DNA of 64,000 nt from Heterobilharzia americana (lineage: Eukaryota > Platyhelminthes > Trematoda > Strigeidida > Schistosomatidae). A program made the position numbers and the translations under genes. The notes beneath the pieces were generated by a model that did not search any database, was not told the DNA's origin, and saw nothing but the letters and a program-made list of their open reading frames with translations. Of this stretch, positions 11,235-24,071 are shown in pieces; positions within the stretch are counted from its first letter, which is position 1, and the number at the start of each line of letters is the position of its first letter. The stretch is from assembly GCA_944470555.2 (NCBI GenBank), contig OX104134.1, positions 74,456,678 through 74,520,677 on the forward strand, in the 5' to 3' direction.

Positions 11235-12039
11235 TCACCAGCTTCTTTGAATTGAAGGCTTTTTAACTTGATTTGGAAGGTTCTTTGAACTAGACAGTGA
11301 GTGGTGTGAACCTACATCTGCTCCTCTTCTTGACCTTGTGTTAAGTAGACTGCGTCTCCATTTTCTCGAGATTGAGATAAAGTCGATTTGATTTTTAGTG
11401 TGTCCATCTGGTGAAATGCATGTCGCTTTGTGGATATCCTTGTGCTTGAACACACTACCTCCAATCACCAAATCGTTGAATGTGCAGAATTCTGCAAACA
11501 ATTCTCCATTCTTGTTCATCACCTCACCGAGCGCATCTGGACCCATGGTTAGTTCTCTTCCTGTGTTGTCCCCTCCCAGTTTGGCATTCATGTCGCCCAT
11601 TAGAATTTGATGTCACCGTCGCCAACTGGGGTGAGGTCTTGTCCAATGTTGATTGAAGTTGTCTGTAGAATTCCTCCTTCTCCTCTTCATCTGCATTATT
11701 TGCAGGTGCATAGCGTAGCATAGCATTGTATGATTGTGACCTTCCTTCCTTTTGAGTTGAATCTTGCTGTCATGATCCTGCAGAGTTAGATTGGTTCCCA
11801 CTGTAGGAGAGAGAGCATTCGATGCCCTCCAAAGGGACATCATGATAGCCACTCCATAGCTCAGTGTGCTCGTCCGTGGTTGTCGTCTGTGTCACAATAT
11901 CGGAGTAGATTATTGATTCTCCAGTTGATAGTTTGGAGAGTCCACTCCCATTCCATCTGCTTTCGCAAATCCCAAGCACTTTGATGTGATACCTTCTCAT
12001 CTTCTTTGCAATCTGGGCTGCCTTACTGGGTTCAAACAT
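11235..12039 (-). pseudogene. RTE APE-type endonuclease remnant
   Basis: The frames at 12039-11770, 11721-11613 and 11600-11235 repeat, residue for residue over most of their length, the endonuclease remnants at 1414-2326 and 4084-4996. That includes the GDMNAKLGG motif and the altered S-H-H-S active-site motif. One extra A near 11266 shifts the frame just after 'NLPNQVK', which the plus copies lack. The endonuclease would nick the target for primed reverse transcription; here it is dead. Confidence 0.87.
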
Positions 12040-12327
12040 CGTACGGACATCCCATGTCTACACGTTTACTTTCGCTTTCATCGAGGGTGAGAAGACACAT
12101 CGGTCAATTGGCTTCCCGAAGGCTTTCACCAACCGGCGTCATTTCGTCTCTCCGATTCCAGCGAGGAATAATTTTGTTATTATTTTTTATATTTTGTTCG
12201 TGCTTTGAAGTTTCTTTAGCGGTTAGATTTGTTTTACGGGGTAGGGTTGCCAGCCCTATGCCCAACCTTCCCTCTTATGGAGGCTTAGGACGGCTAGTAA
12301 ATAGTGAACTAGTTAACCAGGCGAGAT

Positions 12328-12341
12328 TTGTCCTCTAATCT
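12328..12341. repeat. 14-bp target-site duplication, right copy
   Basis: TTGTCCTCTAATCT is a perfect match to 9013-9026, at the 5' end of the minus-strand RTE element. Confidence 0.88.
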
Positions 12342-15300
12342 ACCTAACCTTCTCTCAAAAATGGTCTAGTGAAAAGAAATGTGAAAAAAGCCGAATGTAC
12401 ATGTTAGATCTTGGTTAACTGATGGCTTCAGAAAAAGAAAATAAAGCAAACTTGAACTATTTCTTGGCTTGTGCGGAGGCCTTAAGACAGTCTAACAACT
12501 ATAAAATGCACTTTTCAGATTGCACATTTTACAACTGCAGTCTTTCAGAGACGCCACAAAAAAATAAAAAAAAGTGGGAAATAAGGCTTCTATCACTTAC
12601 TAATACGACAGAGGTAGATCAACTGTGTCCAAGTTTCATTAAAATTTCAAAACCTAACAAACGTTTCAACGAGTCGACAGTATAACAAACTACAATATAA
12701 TGTAATGCTAATAAACCATGAAAAGAGGAGGAATACACCACTTCATACCCTAAAGAGGAAGACAAGTAAACTATTTGTCAGTAAGTTATCCGCTGTACAC
12801 TAAACCGTCTAAATTATTATTATCCGATGCTTTTTGTCTTGAAAATAAAATCGTCACTTAACATTAAGCGTCGTGAAAGCAGTAGTTTGCTGGTCAAATG
12901 CTGGTACAATGCTAACTAGCTTACTGAAAATCGTTGTCCTAAAAGTGTTTGAAAAGACAACACCTTCAATGTTAGGTGTTTAATTACTGCCTGCTGGGGA
13001 TACAAAGGCAAACTACACAATAGGTAGCAAATCTACAAACCAAAAGGATGGCATCTTAGTTAAACTAGTAAGTAAAAGTGATTGAAAACGATCGAACCAA
13101 CACTTATAATAGCCTACAACCGGAAACAAAGATACTATGCATAGCGTTTCAAACGCAAAGGATGATTATAATTCATTTTCGTAAACAAATTGAACATACA
13201 CCGGAAACAAACGTTAAAGAACTTGTCGGCACACAAACCAGTTAAGTAAACTGACATACCAAACAGATTATGAATTGTACCCAACAACCAATAGAAACCA
13301 ACAAATAATCAGAGCATCTTAGTTCAGACAGTGCTGACTTTATTTGACAAGAGATATTTCCTATTTCCTCCATACATTTTTATTCTATAACGCATATTCC
13401 TACAATGGATACCTATAACTTGCTGATTTCTACTGAAACCAAGCGGATGGGTTTACGTGTTCATAATAATCTTCAGTAATTAGGGTGCTTAAATTTCATT
13501 AGTCAGGATCATCTTATACTAAATTTAAAAAGAATGTCTTATTGAATATCTCTGTTTCAGTGAAGGGAAATTTATTCACAGTGGAATAATTTTAACAACT
13601 TTATATATTTAACACCACAGTTGGCAGATAAGGTTTATATCAATATGATTTATAAGTTCATCTGTACTTGTGAGGTTATCTACCTTTGATGAGTTATCAG
13701 TGTTTGGCAGCAACACATTGAAGAAAATCTGCAAGTTTGGTTGATAAAAGGCGAAATTAGGTAAAAATACTAGCTCTCTTCAGTAATTTCTAACTGATAC
13801 TGATCACTTGTTGACATTAAGTCCCTCTCCAAGTAATTCAAAAGACATGCACTGCATTCATCTCTAATTTGGCTTCTGAAAACGGCTGAATGTGTCACCA
13901 CTAAGATAAAGAGAGCGGAACTGTATCTTAAAGAATGTGATACATCTCTCTATTCTCCTATGTTAATCCATTGAAAAGCACATCATATAATTCAGTTAGA
14001 AACTGTTCCCAAGTAATAAATGGGATCAAATAGACTGGAAGTTTGTTTGTGCAATTAACTAATATGTGTTCGGAATTTAAATTTAGACAAGTGAATAGTT
14101 AAGTAGTCAGTACGTTTTTATTATCTCTAAATTCATTTTTCTCTAGACCCAAGTAAGAAATTTCTATGCGTGAATCCCTATGCTTCATGTTTTTATAACC
14201 CTTGTAATATGAAATAAACCACTACATCGTTATGTGTAGCAGAAGGTGTTACCAGTAGAACAAAAAGTTTTGCCGTGACAGAATTGACAAAATTATGCAT
14301 CATCGAAAAGATCAGTCGGAAAGAAGTCAGTTATTTACTGACTTTTAAGGGCTAAGGATTCAGAAATTCTTGTTCTTTGTTTTCCAAGTCAGATAATGCA
14401 ATTTCTTTCAACATTTAGATTTTCTTGGCTAAAAGTAAGGTCTGTAACAATGACTATGTAGTTAATATCATTATATTCAGCAAAAGCGAGCAGTTAGACT
14501 TTGAATAGTTAAGGGCAAATCAACCGAATTTATGATGCTTGGATTCAGTTTTTAGCATACATCCTAAAAAAACTAAAGCACGGGTGCTTAAAAGAGGAAA
14601 TAATCCATAGTTTTTCTCTATTATATGTCTTTAGCGGTACTTCTCACCCAATGAAAATAAAGCGTTAGGCTTTAGAAAGTTGAAGTCAACGTTTCACACT
14701 AAAGTGGATAACTCGCTGATAATACACGTAAATTGTTATTTTCTGTTTCTTCTACTTCAATCAATGAAAATGAGCAGAAATTCTTTCACATCTGATAATT
14801 AAAGCGAAAGCATCATGTTCAGCTCACCTTCTTATTTTGTTGATTTTATATTAAATCATACGATCTTAATATCTATTGGTTTGACGGTATTGTGAACAGC
14901 CTGAGGTAACTCAGAGATTTTCTGAAGCTCATCATGACTTTTGGAGTTCACAAGTGTAAACAGCAGACCATTAGTTATTACTGAAACTTTAGTGATGCAC
15001 AAATTGAAGCGAGAATTGTGTATTCACAAGCAATTTTTTCACTCATTCTTCTTATCTACTGATTGACATTTGTAAAGTCAGTGTTGACTGAGTATTCTTG
15101 TCTTTTACGTTTTGAATTACTGATTGACAAATAATGGCGTTTTATAGTTGAACGAATACACCAATTAATTAATTAGATGTGACTCAACGGTTCCTAAAAA
15201 TGAAATCATTGAGAATAAATTAGTAGGTCGAAGTCTTTTTTTCTTGTATATCCTAAAATTAATCAACTGTATATCGAACTCTAATTCTTTGGATTTATGC

Positions 15301-16417
15301 AACCACTTGATGTGTATACGTTTATGCTGTAGGAATATTGTATTTAAAGTACTGACTTTGATGAGAAGTTGATGAAAATAAGTATTTTCTCAAATTCTGT
15401 CTTTTCATTTCATCTGTTAGACTAATTTGTACGGCTAGTGTATACGGAAACAATGAACGTCAGTAAGTGAAACAAATGATTAGTTGATAACATTTCATCT
15501 GTCCAATTGTATTTGACGTATAATATCTATCTGAAAGCAAAAGCGCAACTGCGTTAACAGATACAGTTCAGTAGATATATTTTCACAGACATTCAGTAAA
15601 TGATGGAATGTTTGTGGCACTTGTTTGATATATTAGTCTAAAAGTGCTAACAAAGCTCATCACTATATACACAGCCATGATATAGTTTCTGTAGAAATTA
15701 TCGTTTATGATTTTATCTGATAATGGATTACACTTCGTTCCAATATTATTCTTGATGCAGCATACAAGATGCTTACTGTTGATTTTTTGTTGACTTGTAA
15801 GATGGCAGTTTGTAAACATTTTAAAAATACTCGGAATTACGTGAAATGATATGAAGACATAATAAGTTCATTAAAACAAGTTGAAAATGAGAAAGTTGAT
15901 GCGATACATGCAGGGCAAGGTTTTCCATAGCCTGAAGTTTTAACAGGCCACCAAATACATTCAATACGCTTGCTTTTTCTCCTAATTCATAGAGATGTTA
16001 GTGTTCACGGTAAAAGGGTCTGACAGTTAACGTCTATCGTTCAGTTGATGAACCGACAATTGTAATGAAGGTCGAACTCAGTGAGTTTATTGTTCAAACC
16101 CATAAACGTTTTACCTTAGAAAGGCTGCAAGCTCTTGATATTCACCAGCTCATTGTCATTCTTAGCTGTTCTTGTGCTATGACTTGACAGTTTATGCCAC
16201 TTATTACTCTGCTGATCTCAAAGTCAACTTGCTTGGACTCATTAAATGAAATATGCTTATCGGTTGGAACTAGTCCCATTGGCTAGACAGGAGTTACCTG
16301 GATAATCAAATCAATATTTTACAGACCTTAGGATAGCTACCTATAATTTTAAAGGTATCCTGACTAACAATGGACCAGATGGTTTGAAAAAACGTGGGCG
16401 CCGAGTTAGTATGATTG
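12342..16417. other. Intergenic AT-rich stretch
   Basis: About 4 kb with no recognised gene or element. The longest frames (12422-12685 plus, 15583-15819 minus) have biased AT-rich composition, no known motif and no neighbouring exon with compatible splice sites; I leave them uncalled. Confidence 0.5.
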
Positions 16418-16655
16418 ATCGTATCAGGTGTATTTTTACTTGTTTAATCCTGGCGTGGTATATTAGAACAAATAACAAAATAAATAAATATTTTGTATGA
16501 TTCCTCAACGTTTTGATCTTGCTAGAAAGATCCTTTTCAGGAGCATGAATCTGACATCAATTTTTTCAGAAATAATAGGAAATTTCTTTTTATTTCTTTA
16601 TTTGTTTTAATATACTACGCCAGGAGTATACAAGCAAAAATAAACCTTATACGAT
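16418..16655. mobile_element. Foldback / MITE-like element with ~65-bp terminal inverted repeats
   Basis: The left arm, starting ATCGTATCAGGTGTATTTTT at 16418, pairs with the reverse complement of the right arm ending at 16655 (ATCGTATAAGGTTTATTTTT). Similarity extends over about 65 bases, roughly 85 percent by eye, including a shared 'TCCTGGCGTRGTATATTA' core. The centre is about 100 bp and non-coding. The size and structure fit a non-autonomous DNA transposon. I do not see a convincing target duplication, and the superfamily is unknown. Confidence 0.75.
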
Positions 16656-18351
16656 GAACTACCTATAACGTTGAGAATTTATATTCCAAATTATTCTCGT
16701 GATAGTATGCATCGAAACAGAAGCCATTGCATCAGAAAGTTATTGATTGTTTTATTCTGCGGGCTCACTATCAAGACAGATCAGGGTTTAGTCAGTGAGA
16801 GGGTGATTACTGAAAGGTCATATAATTTAGCTTTATGTCATTCATTTCCAATATTGAAGAACTCAAAGTCATTAGTCACCACAATCCAGAGAGAAGGTTT
16901 AATGCACCATACACGCAACTCACACTTTCATTTCAGATGCTTCAGTATTAATTTCAGATTTTTTATTTTAGAAATGTTCTCAGTTAAATGAAGGTTTTAT
17001 TGTCGTATTACGATATTGTATGTGTTGTCTGAGAGAGTAGATGCATGTAGTTTACTGATTAACCATTGTTAGGGTGAGCAGCTCTTCCGGTCAAGAAAAC
17101 ATACCCTACCGTCCTGTTTGCTAACCAGAAATCCATAGTGAAAACATACGGATATTGACAGCATATCTTGTTTTGAATAAATATTTGAACAATTCTAAAT
17201 TGTCAACATTTTGATTCATCATTCTGAAAAAACTACACTTTTCACCGTTTATATACTGTAAATTTATTTAGGTTAAAAATGCAAACTAGACAATTTCTTT
17301 AGTTGTAATAATCAAAATGTTACTCCGAGTAATACATTAAATAGAAAGGATGAATGTCATTCATGAACAATTTTTAGTACTCACTTGCTAGAAAGGTGAG
17401 AACTAAGCAGACTATACTAAAGTTGAAGAAGGAAAATGACTCAGCGTACATCCAATCACGAGTGGCTGGATGAACATTAAAAGTAATTCAAGGCGATTAG
17501 TAAGGAAACATGACAGACTATTCGATCAAATAATCTAGTGTAGAGACGATTTATAATTATTCTGATGTTCAAATTAACCCACTGCAATTTGTAATATCCT
17601 AGTATGAATACATGATTATTCTGAAGAATGTGTTTATTTCCGAAATTGTTCTTTATGGTTTTTATAAATAATTCGCAGCACTTGTTTAATGATGTGCTTT
17701 TTAAACATTATATTTATTAGAAAACAAGTGGAAGACCATAGGTAATCAAATGACTCCAGCTGACCTTCGTGAATTGTTCGAGGTTGCTATAAACGACACT
17801 AAAAATTACTTCACTTGCTTATTTTTGTTTCATAATTAACAGGAAGCTGCCTCCAGAATATTAATTGCTCAAGAAACTACTAGTTCGTTTTGCTGAGACT
17901 TGAATCGTACAACATCGTACCATTTTTGGCGAAAAAATCGATTTCATCTTCATTGTGAACTTATGCTTACAGACTGAGATTTTCTGGTAAGGTAAACACC
18001 ATCTAAGAAAATATGAAGGTCTAAAAGACAATGAAGCAAACATCATGTAATTTGGATATTGACAACAATTAGAAATTTAAAATAACTAAAGATTCCCATA
18101 AGAATAATAAAAAGGAGAAATCTGAAAGAAGATTATTCTTTCCAGTAAATCCTTAGCTTCGAAAAATTTGATACCATATGAACCATTCCACACCTTCTCA
18201 TAAATTAACGCTATTTTGCAGCAGAAAGTTAATGACTGAAGCGCCAGTCCATCTTCACAACTGTATATAGGTTACCAGTAAGTATTAGGATGTAAACACA
18301 GATTGATATGTTTATGACATTTTTCATTTCAAAATGATCTTGAGTACCAAT
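16656..18351. other. Intergenic AT-rich stretch
   Basis: No supported gene. The frame at 16671-16991 (106 codons) starts directly beside the inverted-repeat element, has no recognised domain, and is not backed by splice or homology signals. Confidence 0.5.
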
Positions 18352-18382
18352 ATATTTATATATATATATATATATATATATC
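18352..18382. repeat. (TA)n microsatellite
   Basis: A near-uninterrupted run of TA dinucleotides with one TTT interruption near its left end. Length polymorphism would be expected. Confidence 0.9.
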
Positions 18383-21300
18383 GACCAAATCACTGATGAA
18401 ATTAGTTTGAGGTACCATTCTTCAGTTACTGAAGTTAGTGTTACCGGAATGCAAAACTTTGATGTGGTTCTGATTAAGGTGAATGAAAAGTACCAGAATA
18501 GAGTTAGGCGATTACTCTATATTAATTAACTTCATTTGACCTGTTCACTGATAGACGGAAAGATATATATATGCGGTAGACTTCTCACATTCTTCATCTG
18601 TAGATGGATGGGCCATGCCTTTAAAATTCATGCCTAACAAATTTTCTTCATTATATAACTGTTCATCTCTGCGTGGCAGGAAAATTCGTTATACGGCGTG
18701 AACAAAAAGTAGGTTGAAAATTAAATTTTTCAATCCATGGGAGTTACTCTATTATAGGTTTTCATTCTAAGTATGAGCTCGCGTGTTAGATAAATGGTCA
18801 TACCAGGATGCGAAATCACCATAAATTTATTATATGCCGAATATTATCAAGGAACTAAGCAATCATTTGGAGGAACAAAGTATTTTAAAGCCTGTTTTTT
18901 CTAAACTTTAGATAGCAGTTACCCTTAACTACAAAGTACATGACCTTATATGATGCTGTTGCTTTCGAATTCTAGTACTAATCCTTTCTTACACATTTGT
19001 GGCGTACTATTGGCTAACCTCTTAACGTAAAAGTCGAAACATCGGAATTTTGCCACATCAAAATACTTGACTGACAGAAGCTGACGTTGGATAGGACGGA
19101 GGCACATGCACACATAATACCAAGACCCACGTTACACACTCTTTTACTGATATGATGAACAAATATGTAGAAGAAAGTGCATCACCAGGGAAATCAAACA
19201 AGTGACCTTTAGTTTTCCGACTCGGTGGTCTTTTGATTCTGTTGAGGTCACTAGTTCGGCCGATTACCATTTTCCTCTCCAGTCACCCACAGCAGAATAG
19301 TGTTTGACATATTAGGCTATCAACTATCTTCATTAAATAATCGCAATGTGTAAGAAAACAAGATTATGCATCTTAAATTTTATTTGAAAAGGTGGGTGCA
19401 CTGAAACTACCAAGTATTTTATTTTATGTTAAATGGTCGTAATTTATTTATGGAATTCATTATCATGGTTCACACGAAGTTCACGCACCATTCATATTTC
19501 GAAGTATGAGCGTTGAATGATAGATACTTAACAAATATGTACACTCAGTGCACATAATAATCATGATAGGATGGGACAATTCAATTTCACTTATAGAAAT
19601 ATAGCTCGGTTTTATACTGGACATTGAGACATATCTCACTATTGCTGTAGAAGACGGAAATTAAAACCTAATAAGTGGCTACGTCCCCTTCAAATAAGGT
19701 GCCGCACCGAATTTGTGTGGTAAGTATAAAAGTTTGCCTATGAATGGACGAATGAATGACACGAAATTATTATTTTTATTTCTTCTGGGAAATTTCATTT
19801 AGTGATCCGAAGAATGAAAAGTTTTATTGTGATTAAAAAGTATTTTGCCGAGAATCTTACTACTTGTGCTCACACGATCACGTTACACTGAATATAAAAA
19901 TTTGAATATCCGATGATCTTCACTTTCTTGCGTGATAAGGAACGATAGTAATTTATTTGATATTTTTACCCTAGGAATGCAAGTTTGAATAAAATTCGGC
20001 TTCCGTTAAACGGTAATATCTGGTAATGATTTCAAAATTTTACAGATTATTCTATAATATTTCAATGCTGAATTTACTTGCTAGCCTACAATGAAACAAA
20101 ATGTTTCTGTTGTTAAAACTGCCTAAACTACATGCACTACAGGATTTAACCCATCTCATCAATTTTTTGCAATAAGGTAACGTAACCTATTTATGAGCAA
20201 TGAAATACTATCGTAGCCGTCAACATATGCTTTCAATAAGCTGACTATACTTAACAGAACCTCCGACATTCTATAAGAGTTTCTTAAAGAACTTTCCATA
20301 CTGCCAGGTTATTTCTTGTCTTCTATAGTCTACCAATTATAGGTTCATGGTTAAAGACAGACTTCCTGTTTCTGCCCATTCCGAGTCACTTATTAGTTTA
20401 ACTATTCTGTTTGAGCTGGTTGTATAGGACCACAGTTACATTAGTCCATCTCAAAATATCTGAACAACGTCCAACATGGATGAATGGAGGACAAATTAGA
20501 AAATAAAAGCTTAATACTTGCTCACTCTTTTGCATACTGTTCATAAAATGAATGAAAGAAAGGGTGTTGCATTTATTTACAATATGCCCTCTAGTCTTCA
20601 CCGTAGCCTACCTATTCTTCTGATACACATTGTAGAAGCTATTGCTATCAACCTTTTACAAACCGAATCTTTGTATTCAAAAGAAAATTCCACAACCTGT
20701 CATTACCTTGACCTTCAGTTCCTGTCTAGTTGACTATACTTTGTTAACAAATGACTCATCCCCCCACTTCAGCTGACATTACCTACCTCCTAGAATTTTC
20801 ACGGTCAGTGTAGTGATAACCTGTTTCTCTTTATTTGGAAGTGCTAACAGCCTTATGTGATCACCGTATTTATCAGTTTGCATTTTCATTTCTTTAGTTG
20901 TTAGTTTCGTCAGTAAGTGAAAATCCATGATTATTTTCGCCTGCTAACCCGTCACCGTTAAATGTGAAGGCTATATATTAATGTAGAGCAGAAAATGAAG
21001 TCGAAATTAAAAAGAAATATTTCCTCACTCAATCCATCTTCGGTTTTATAAATAACGTACATACGCTAAAATGCTATGCAATAGGATATTTGGAGCTGTG
21101 ACAGTGTACTTCGTGTCGTATGTTGTGACCTGCTTATGGACTAGTTTACATCTCAGTTTTAGTTAAAATGGATGGATGTTATCGAAATCTCTCGCCGACA
21201 GGATAATCTGAGAGACAGCTCCCACACTACAATTTATTCTAACATAAGATGATATGAAGCCAGGTAAGTAAAATCAAACATTTACTCTGAATAACCAAAT

Positions 21301-21644
21301 CATCGTTATCCTGTACTTCTCAGCAGCTTCTCAAAGAACCTCTAGTTGGTGGTTTGATCTTTAATTTCAATTCTATACCTTACTGACTCAAACACTTGGA
21401 CATGTAGCCAGTTATGTGAAGGATACTAGCTCAAACCAAACTGTAACTGGCGTGTCCGCTCAGTCACAATTTGCGTAAATGTCTATTTCTGTTAACTCTT
21501 CATTAGCCCTTAGCGTTACTCACAATTGGGAACATCGACATATAAAATTGCTACATGGGTTTGAGGTTGACAAAAACTAGTTCAGAAACTACATAACAGC
21601 TTATTTAAAAGGTTTTGGGTGATACGAAGATGAAGAGCACTAAC
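18383..21644. other. Intergenic stretch, no gene seen
   Basis: The stretch is mostly AT-rich. The segment 19058-19270 is slightly richer in GC and open on the minus strand for 70 codons, but no family was recognised. Nothing else stood out before the RTE 5' end near 21645. Confidence 0.5.
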
Positions 21645-22181
21645 CTCACCTAGTTTACTAGTTCACTGGTTTGGAAGCTGATCCTAAGCTCCCCAAGAGA
21701 GAGAAAGTTGGGCATAGGGCTAGCAACTCTACCCCAAAAAACCAATCCAGTCGCTAAAGAAACTTCAAAGCACAGAGAAAATATAAAAAATAAAAACGAA
21801 CTTATTCCTTGCCGGAATCAGAGAGACGAAATGACGCCAGTTGGTGAAAGCCTTCGGGAAGCCAATTGGCCGGTGTGTTTTCTGTCTCTCGGTGAAAACA
21901 AAATAAAGCATACGAACATCAAATGTTTGCACAATGTTTGAAGATGGATGACAAGGCTGTCCAGATTGCGAAACAAACGGAAACGTATGGCACTAAAGTG
22001 CTAGGAATCTGTGAAAGCATATGAAATGGAAGTGAACTCTTCAAACTGCCAACTGGAGAGTCAACAATCTAGTCTAATATTGTCACCCAAACGACAACCA
22101 CGAGCGCACTGAGTTTTGGAGTGGCTATGATGAAGTTCCCAAGATCATAGAAGGCTCTTTCTCAGGCAGTGGGAACTAATC
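21645..22181 (+). mobile_element. RTE/SR2-like element, 5' part (upstream of nested PLE)
   Basis: This is the start of a third, more diverged plus-strand RTE copy. It matches 'TTGGGCATAGGGCTAGCAACTCTACCCC', the 'GAGACGAAATGACGCC' region and the start of the endonuclease ('KVLGICESI' counterpart at ~22000). It breaks off at the GTGGGAACTAATC target copy where the Penelope-like element begins; the element resumes at 24533. Confidence 0.85.
22169..22181. repeat. 13-bp target-site duplication around nested PLE, left copy
   Basis: GTGGGAACTAATC here and GTGGGAACCAATC at 24533-24545 differ at one base. Undisturbed RTE copies (1653-1665 and 4323-4335) have a single GTGGGAACCAATC at the homologous position, which shows that this is a duplication made by the insertion. 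Confidence 0.88.
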
Positions 22182-22408
22182 TTGGTTGTATTGTGCTCTC
22201 TGAGCTGGGTTGTTTAATCGTGAAGCTTTCATCGCCTTGCTAGATGACATCATCAGCACTAACTTCAGTATGAGGTGAGCTGTCATTATCTCTCCGTGAG
22301 TGATTTAGTAGCTGTGATTGCTTATTTTCTTTGATTGTTGTATCATTGACTGTATAGATTTTTCTGTTGGTTGTCCCTCTGCTTGACCTCTGACCTTCCT
22401 GTCATTTA

Positions 22409-22720
22409 TCATTCTTTTATTGGTTGATAGATTAGGTCTATGTCTATACATCTGTTGATTGCTGATTGACCTGAACGCCAAGCTTCTGGGAGTTCTCTGA
22501 TATTTTTTGTGTTTCCTCTGTCCAAAATTTCTACATTGTTGAAATTGAATTTATGTCCATAATTATCCACATGCATTGAAATGAGTGATGAAATGTCTTG
22601 ATGCTTAATAGCCAACTGGTGTTCACACAGATGAACGCAAAGAGGGCAACCACTCTGTCCAATGTAGTGTTGACTACAGTTATTGCAGTTGATTTTGTAA
22701 ATGATATTTGGTTTGTCTTC
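22409..22720 (-). pseudogene. PLE 1 GIY-YIG endonuclease domain
   Basis: Reading the minus strand gives 'IIYKINCNNCSQHYIGQSG', then 'LCVHLCEHQLAIKHQD' and 'NFNNVEILDRGNT', ending 'AINRCIDIDLIYQPI'. This is the CX2C-bearing GIY-YIG C-terminal domain found in Penelope-like elements. The 'R-L-EAW' glutamate region reads 'RELPEAW', so the E is retained. It would nick DNA for target-primed reverse transcription. Confidence 0.85.
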
Positions 22721-22906
22721 TTTGCTTGTTGCATCCTTTGGTCTTCATAATAGTGTTTGGAGAGAATTTCTTTATTTATGAGCCACAGCAATTCAAAGTG
22801 GTCTCAGCAATCTTGTTGTGATTTCTGATACATTCTTTATGTATGGTAGGATGATGCGTTTGTTGATTTCTGTCGATGCTTCTGTAGCTGGATATATACG
22901 GAATGG

Positions 22907-23898
22907 CTATCTTCTCATAAAGTTTCGTGGGTAGCCGTTCTTTTTTAGGATGCACATCAAGTAATTTTCTTTGTTTCTCTGTAAAGTTGTTGTGCTGCAG
23001 TGTGTTCTCGCTCTTTTAAATATAGTTTCCACGCAACTAATTGTGTGCGTTGTTGGGCTGTCGCTACTGTAGTTGAGAACTCGCTCATTGTGTGTTGGCT
23101 TCCTGTACACTTGGATCTCCAGCTCTCTGGCATTTGTTCTACTAACTAGAACATCCGTGAATGGTAGTTCGTTGTTTGACCCTTTCTCCATTGTGAATTT
23201 GATGTCATTGAAAACGTTGTTGACCAAACTGTGGGTGTTTTCTGTATCATCTTTTTTAATGATGACAGAAGTGTCGTCCACATAGCGAATCTAGGTAGGG
23301 TGATGGTTTCCAGTCTCTGCATCACTGCCTATGCAATTAGTCCGGATATCGGTGATCTTATTGGGGTTCCTATCATCTAGGCATTGAACTGGAAGTATGT
23401 TGTCGTACAAAGATTGATGGGTTCCATCAGACTTGAACATTTAAGTTTTGTGCGTTCCGAAAAGCTTGTGTCTTCATTGATCAAGAGAGATATAGTTTCC
23501 ATGGCCAAATGGGATTCGATGGATGCGTGTAGTGCTGTAACATCGAAGGATACCATTAATTCGTAGTTTTCCACGTTACCGTTTTTGATTTTTTCGAAGA
23601 ATTCCGTTGGTGACCTGATGGAATGTCCAGATGATTGAACGAAGTGTTTCAGTTTTCTCTAAGGTTCTCTTGATACGTTGTATGTTGGAGTTCCTGGAAG
23701 CGAAACAATTGGTAGTAGAGGGATGTCTGGTCTGAGTATTTTTGGTCTGCCGTAGAAATGAGGAAGGACACGTCCATTCGATTTCATTCTCCATTTGTCT
23801 TGCTTCGTTATTTCTTCTGCTCGGAAGAGTTTACTCGAGGTTTTATTCATCTGGTTGTAGGACATTTGAGTGGGGTTGGTTTCAAGTGATTGATACAC
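22907..23898 (-). pseudogene. PLE 1 reverse transcriptase domain
   Basis: Recognisable motifs in order on the minus strand are 'FYGRPKILRPDIPLLPIVS' and 'PGTPTYNVS' (~23685-23760), 'LMVSFDVTALHASI' (~23535-23560, RT motif A), 'RYVDDTSVIIKK' (~23276, catalytic motif C with both Asp present), 'LPFTDVLVSR' and 'VYRKPTHNERVLNYSS'. An in-frame stop lies just before the YVDD box and further frame changes occur around 23340 and 23575-23660, so the copy is dead. Confidence 0.87.
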
Positions 23899-24071
23899 AT
23901 TTTTGTTTTTGAGTAATTCCGCTGCTTTCTAGATGTGGTCTTCCATGTCCATGACTACCGTAGTGTGTCCTTTGTCTGCCGGAAATATAACGATGTCTTT
24001 CCTATTTTTCAGCCTTTTTAATGTTTTCTGTTATTGACTGTTCATTCGAGCATGATGTCTCTTCTGTCTGG

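Larger units (their letters stand above)
9027..12327 (-). mobile_element. Full-length but inactive RTE/SR2-like retrotransposon, minus strand
   Basis: The element is about 3.3 kb and runs 5' to 3' from 12327 to 9027. It is bounded by a perfect 14-bp target duplication and ends in a (TTA)n tail next to GTTCCTAG, typical of RTE elements. It contains the APE endonuclease (11235-12039), a linker, RT palm (9970-10742) and the thumb/C-terminal region (9027-9834). Several frameshifts and stops mean no intact polyprotein. The RT half is better preserved than in the plus copies, which have lost about 430 bp between 10650 and 11066. Confidence 0.9.

Noticed and set aside
12422..12685. 87-codon plus-strand frame (Lys/Asn-rich)
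   Set aside because: Composition is that of AT-rich DNA, no motif was recognised, and no flanking exon or promoter evidence is visible.
23384..23566. Plus-strand frames inside 22900-23570
   Set aside because: They lie antisense to the clearly recognisable Penelope-like RT.
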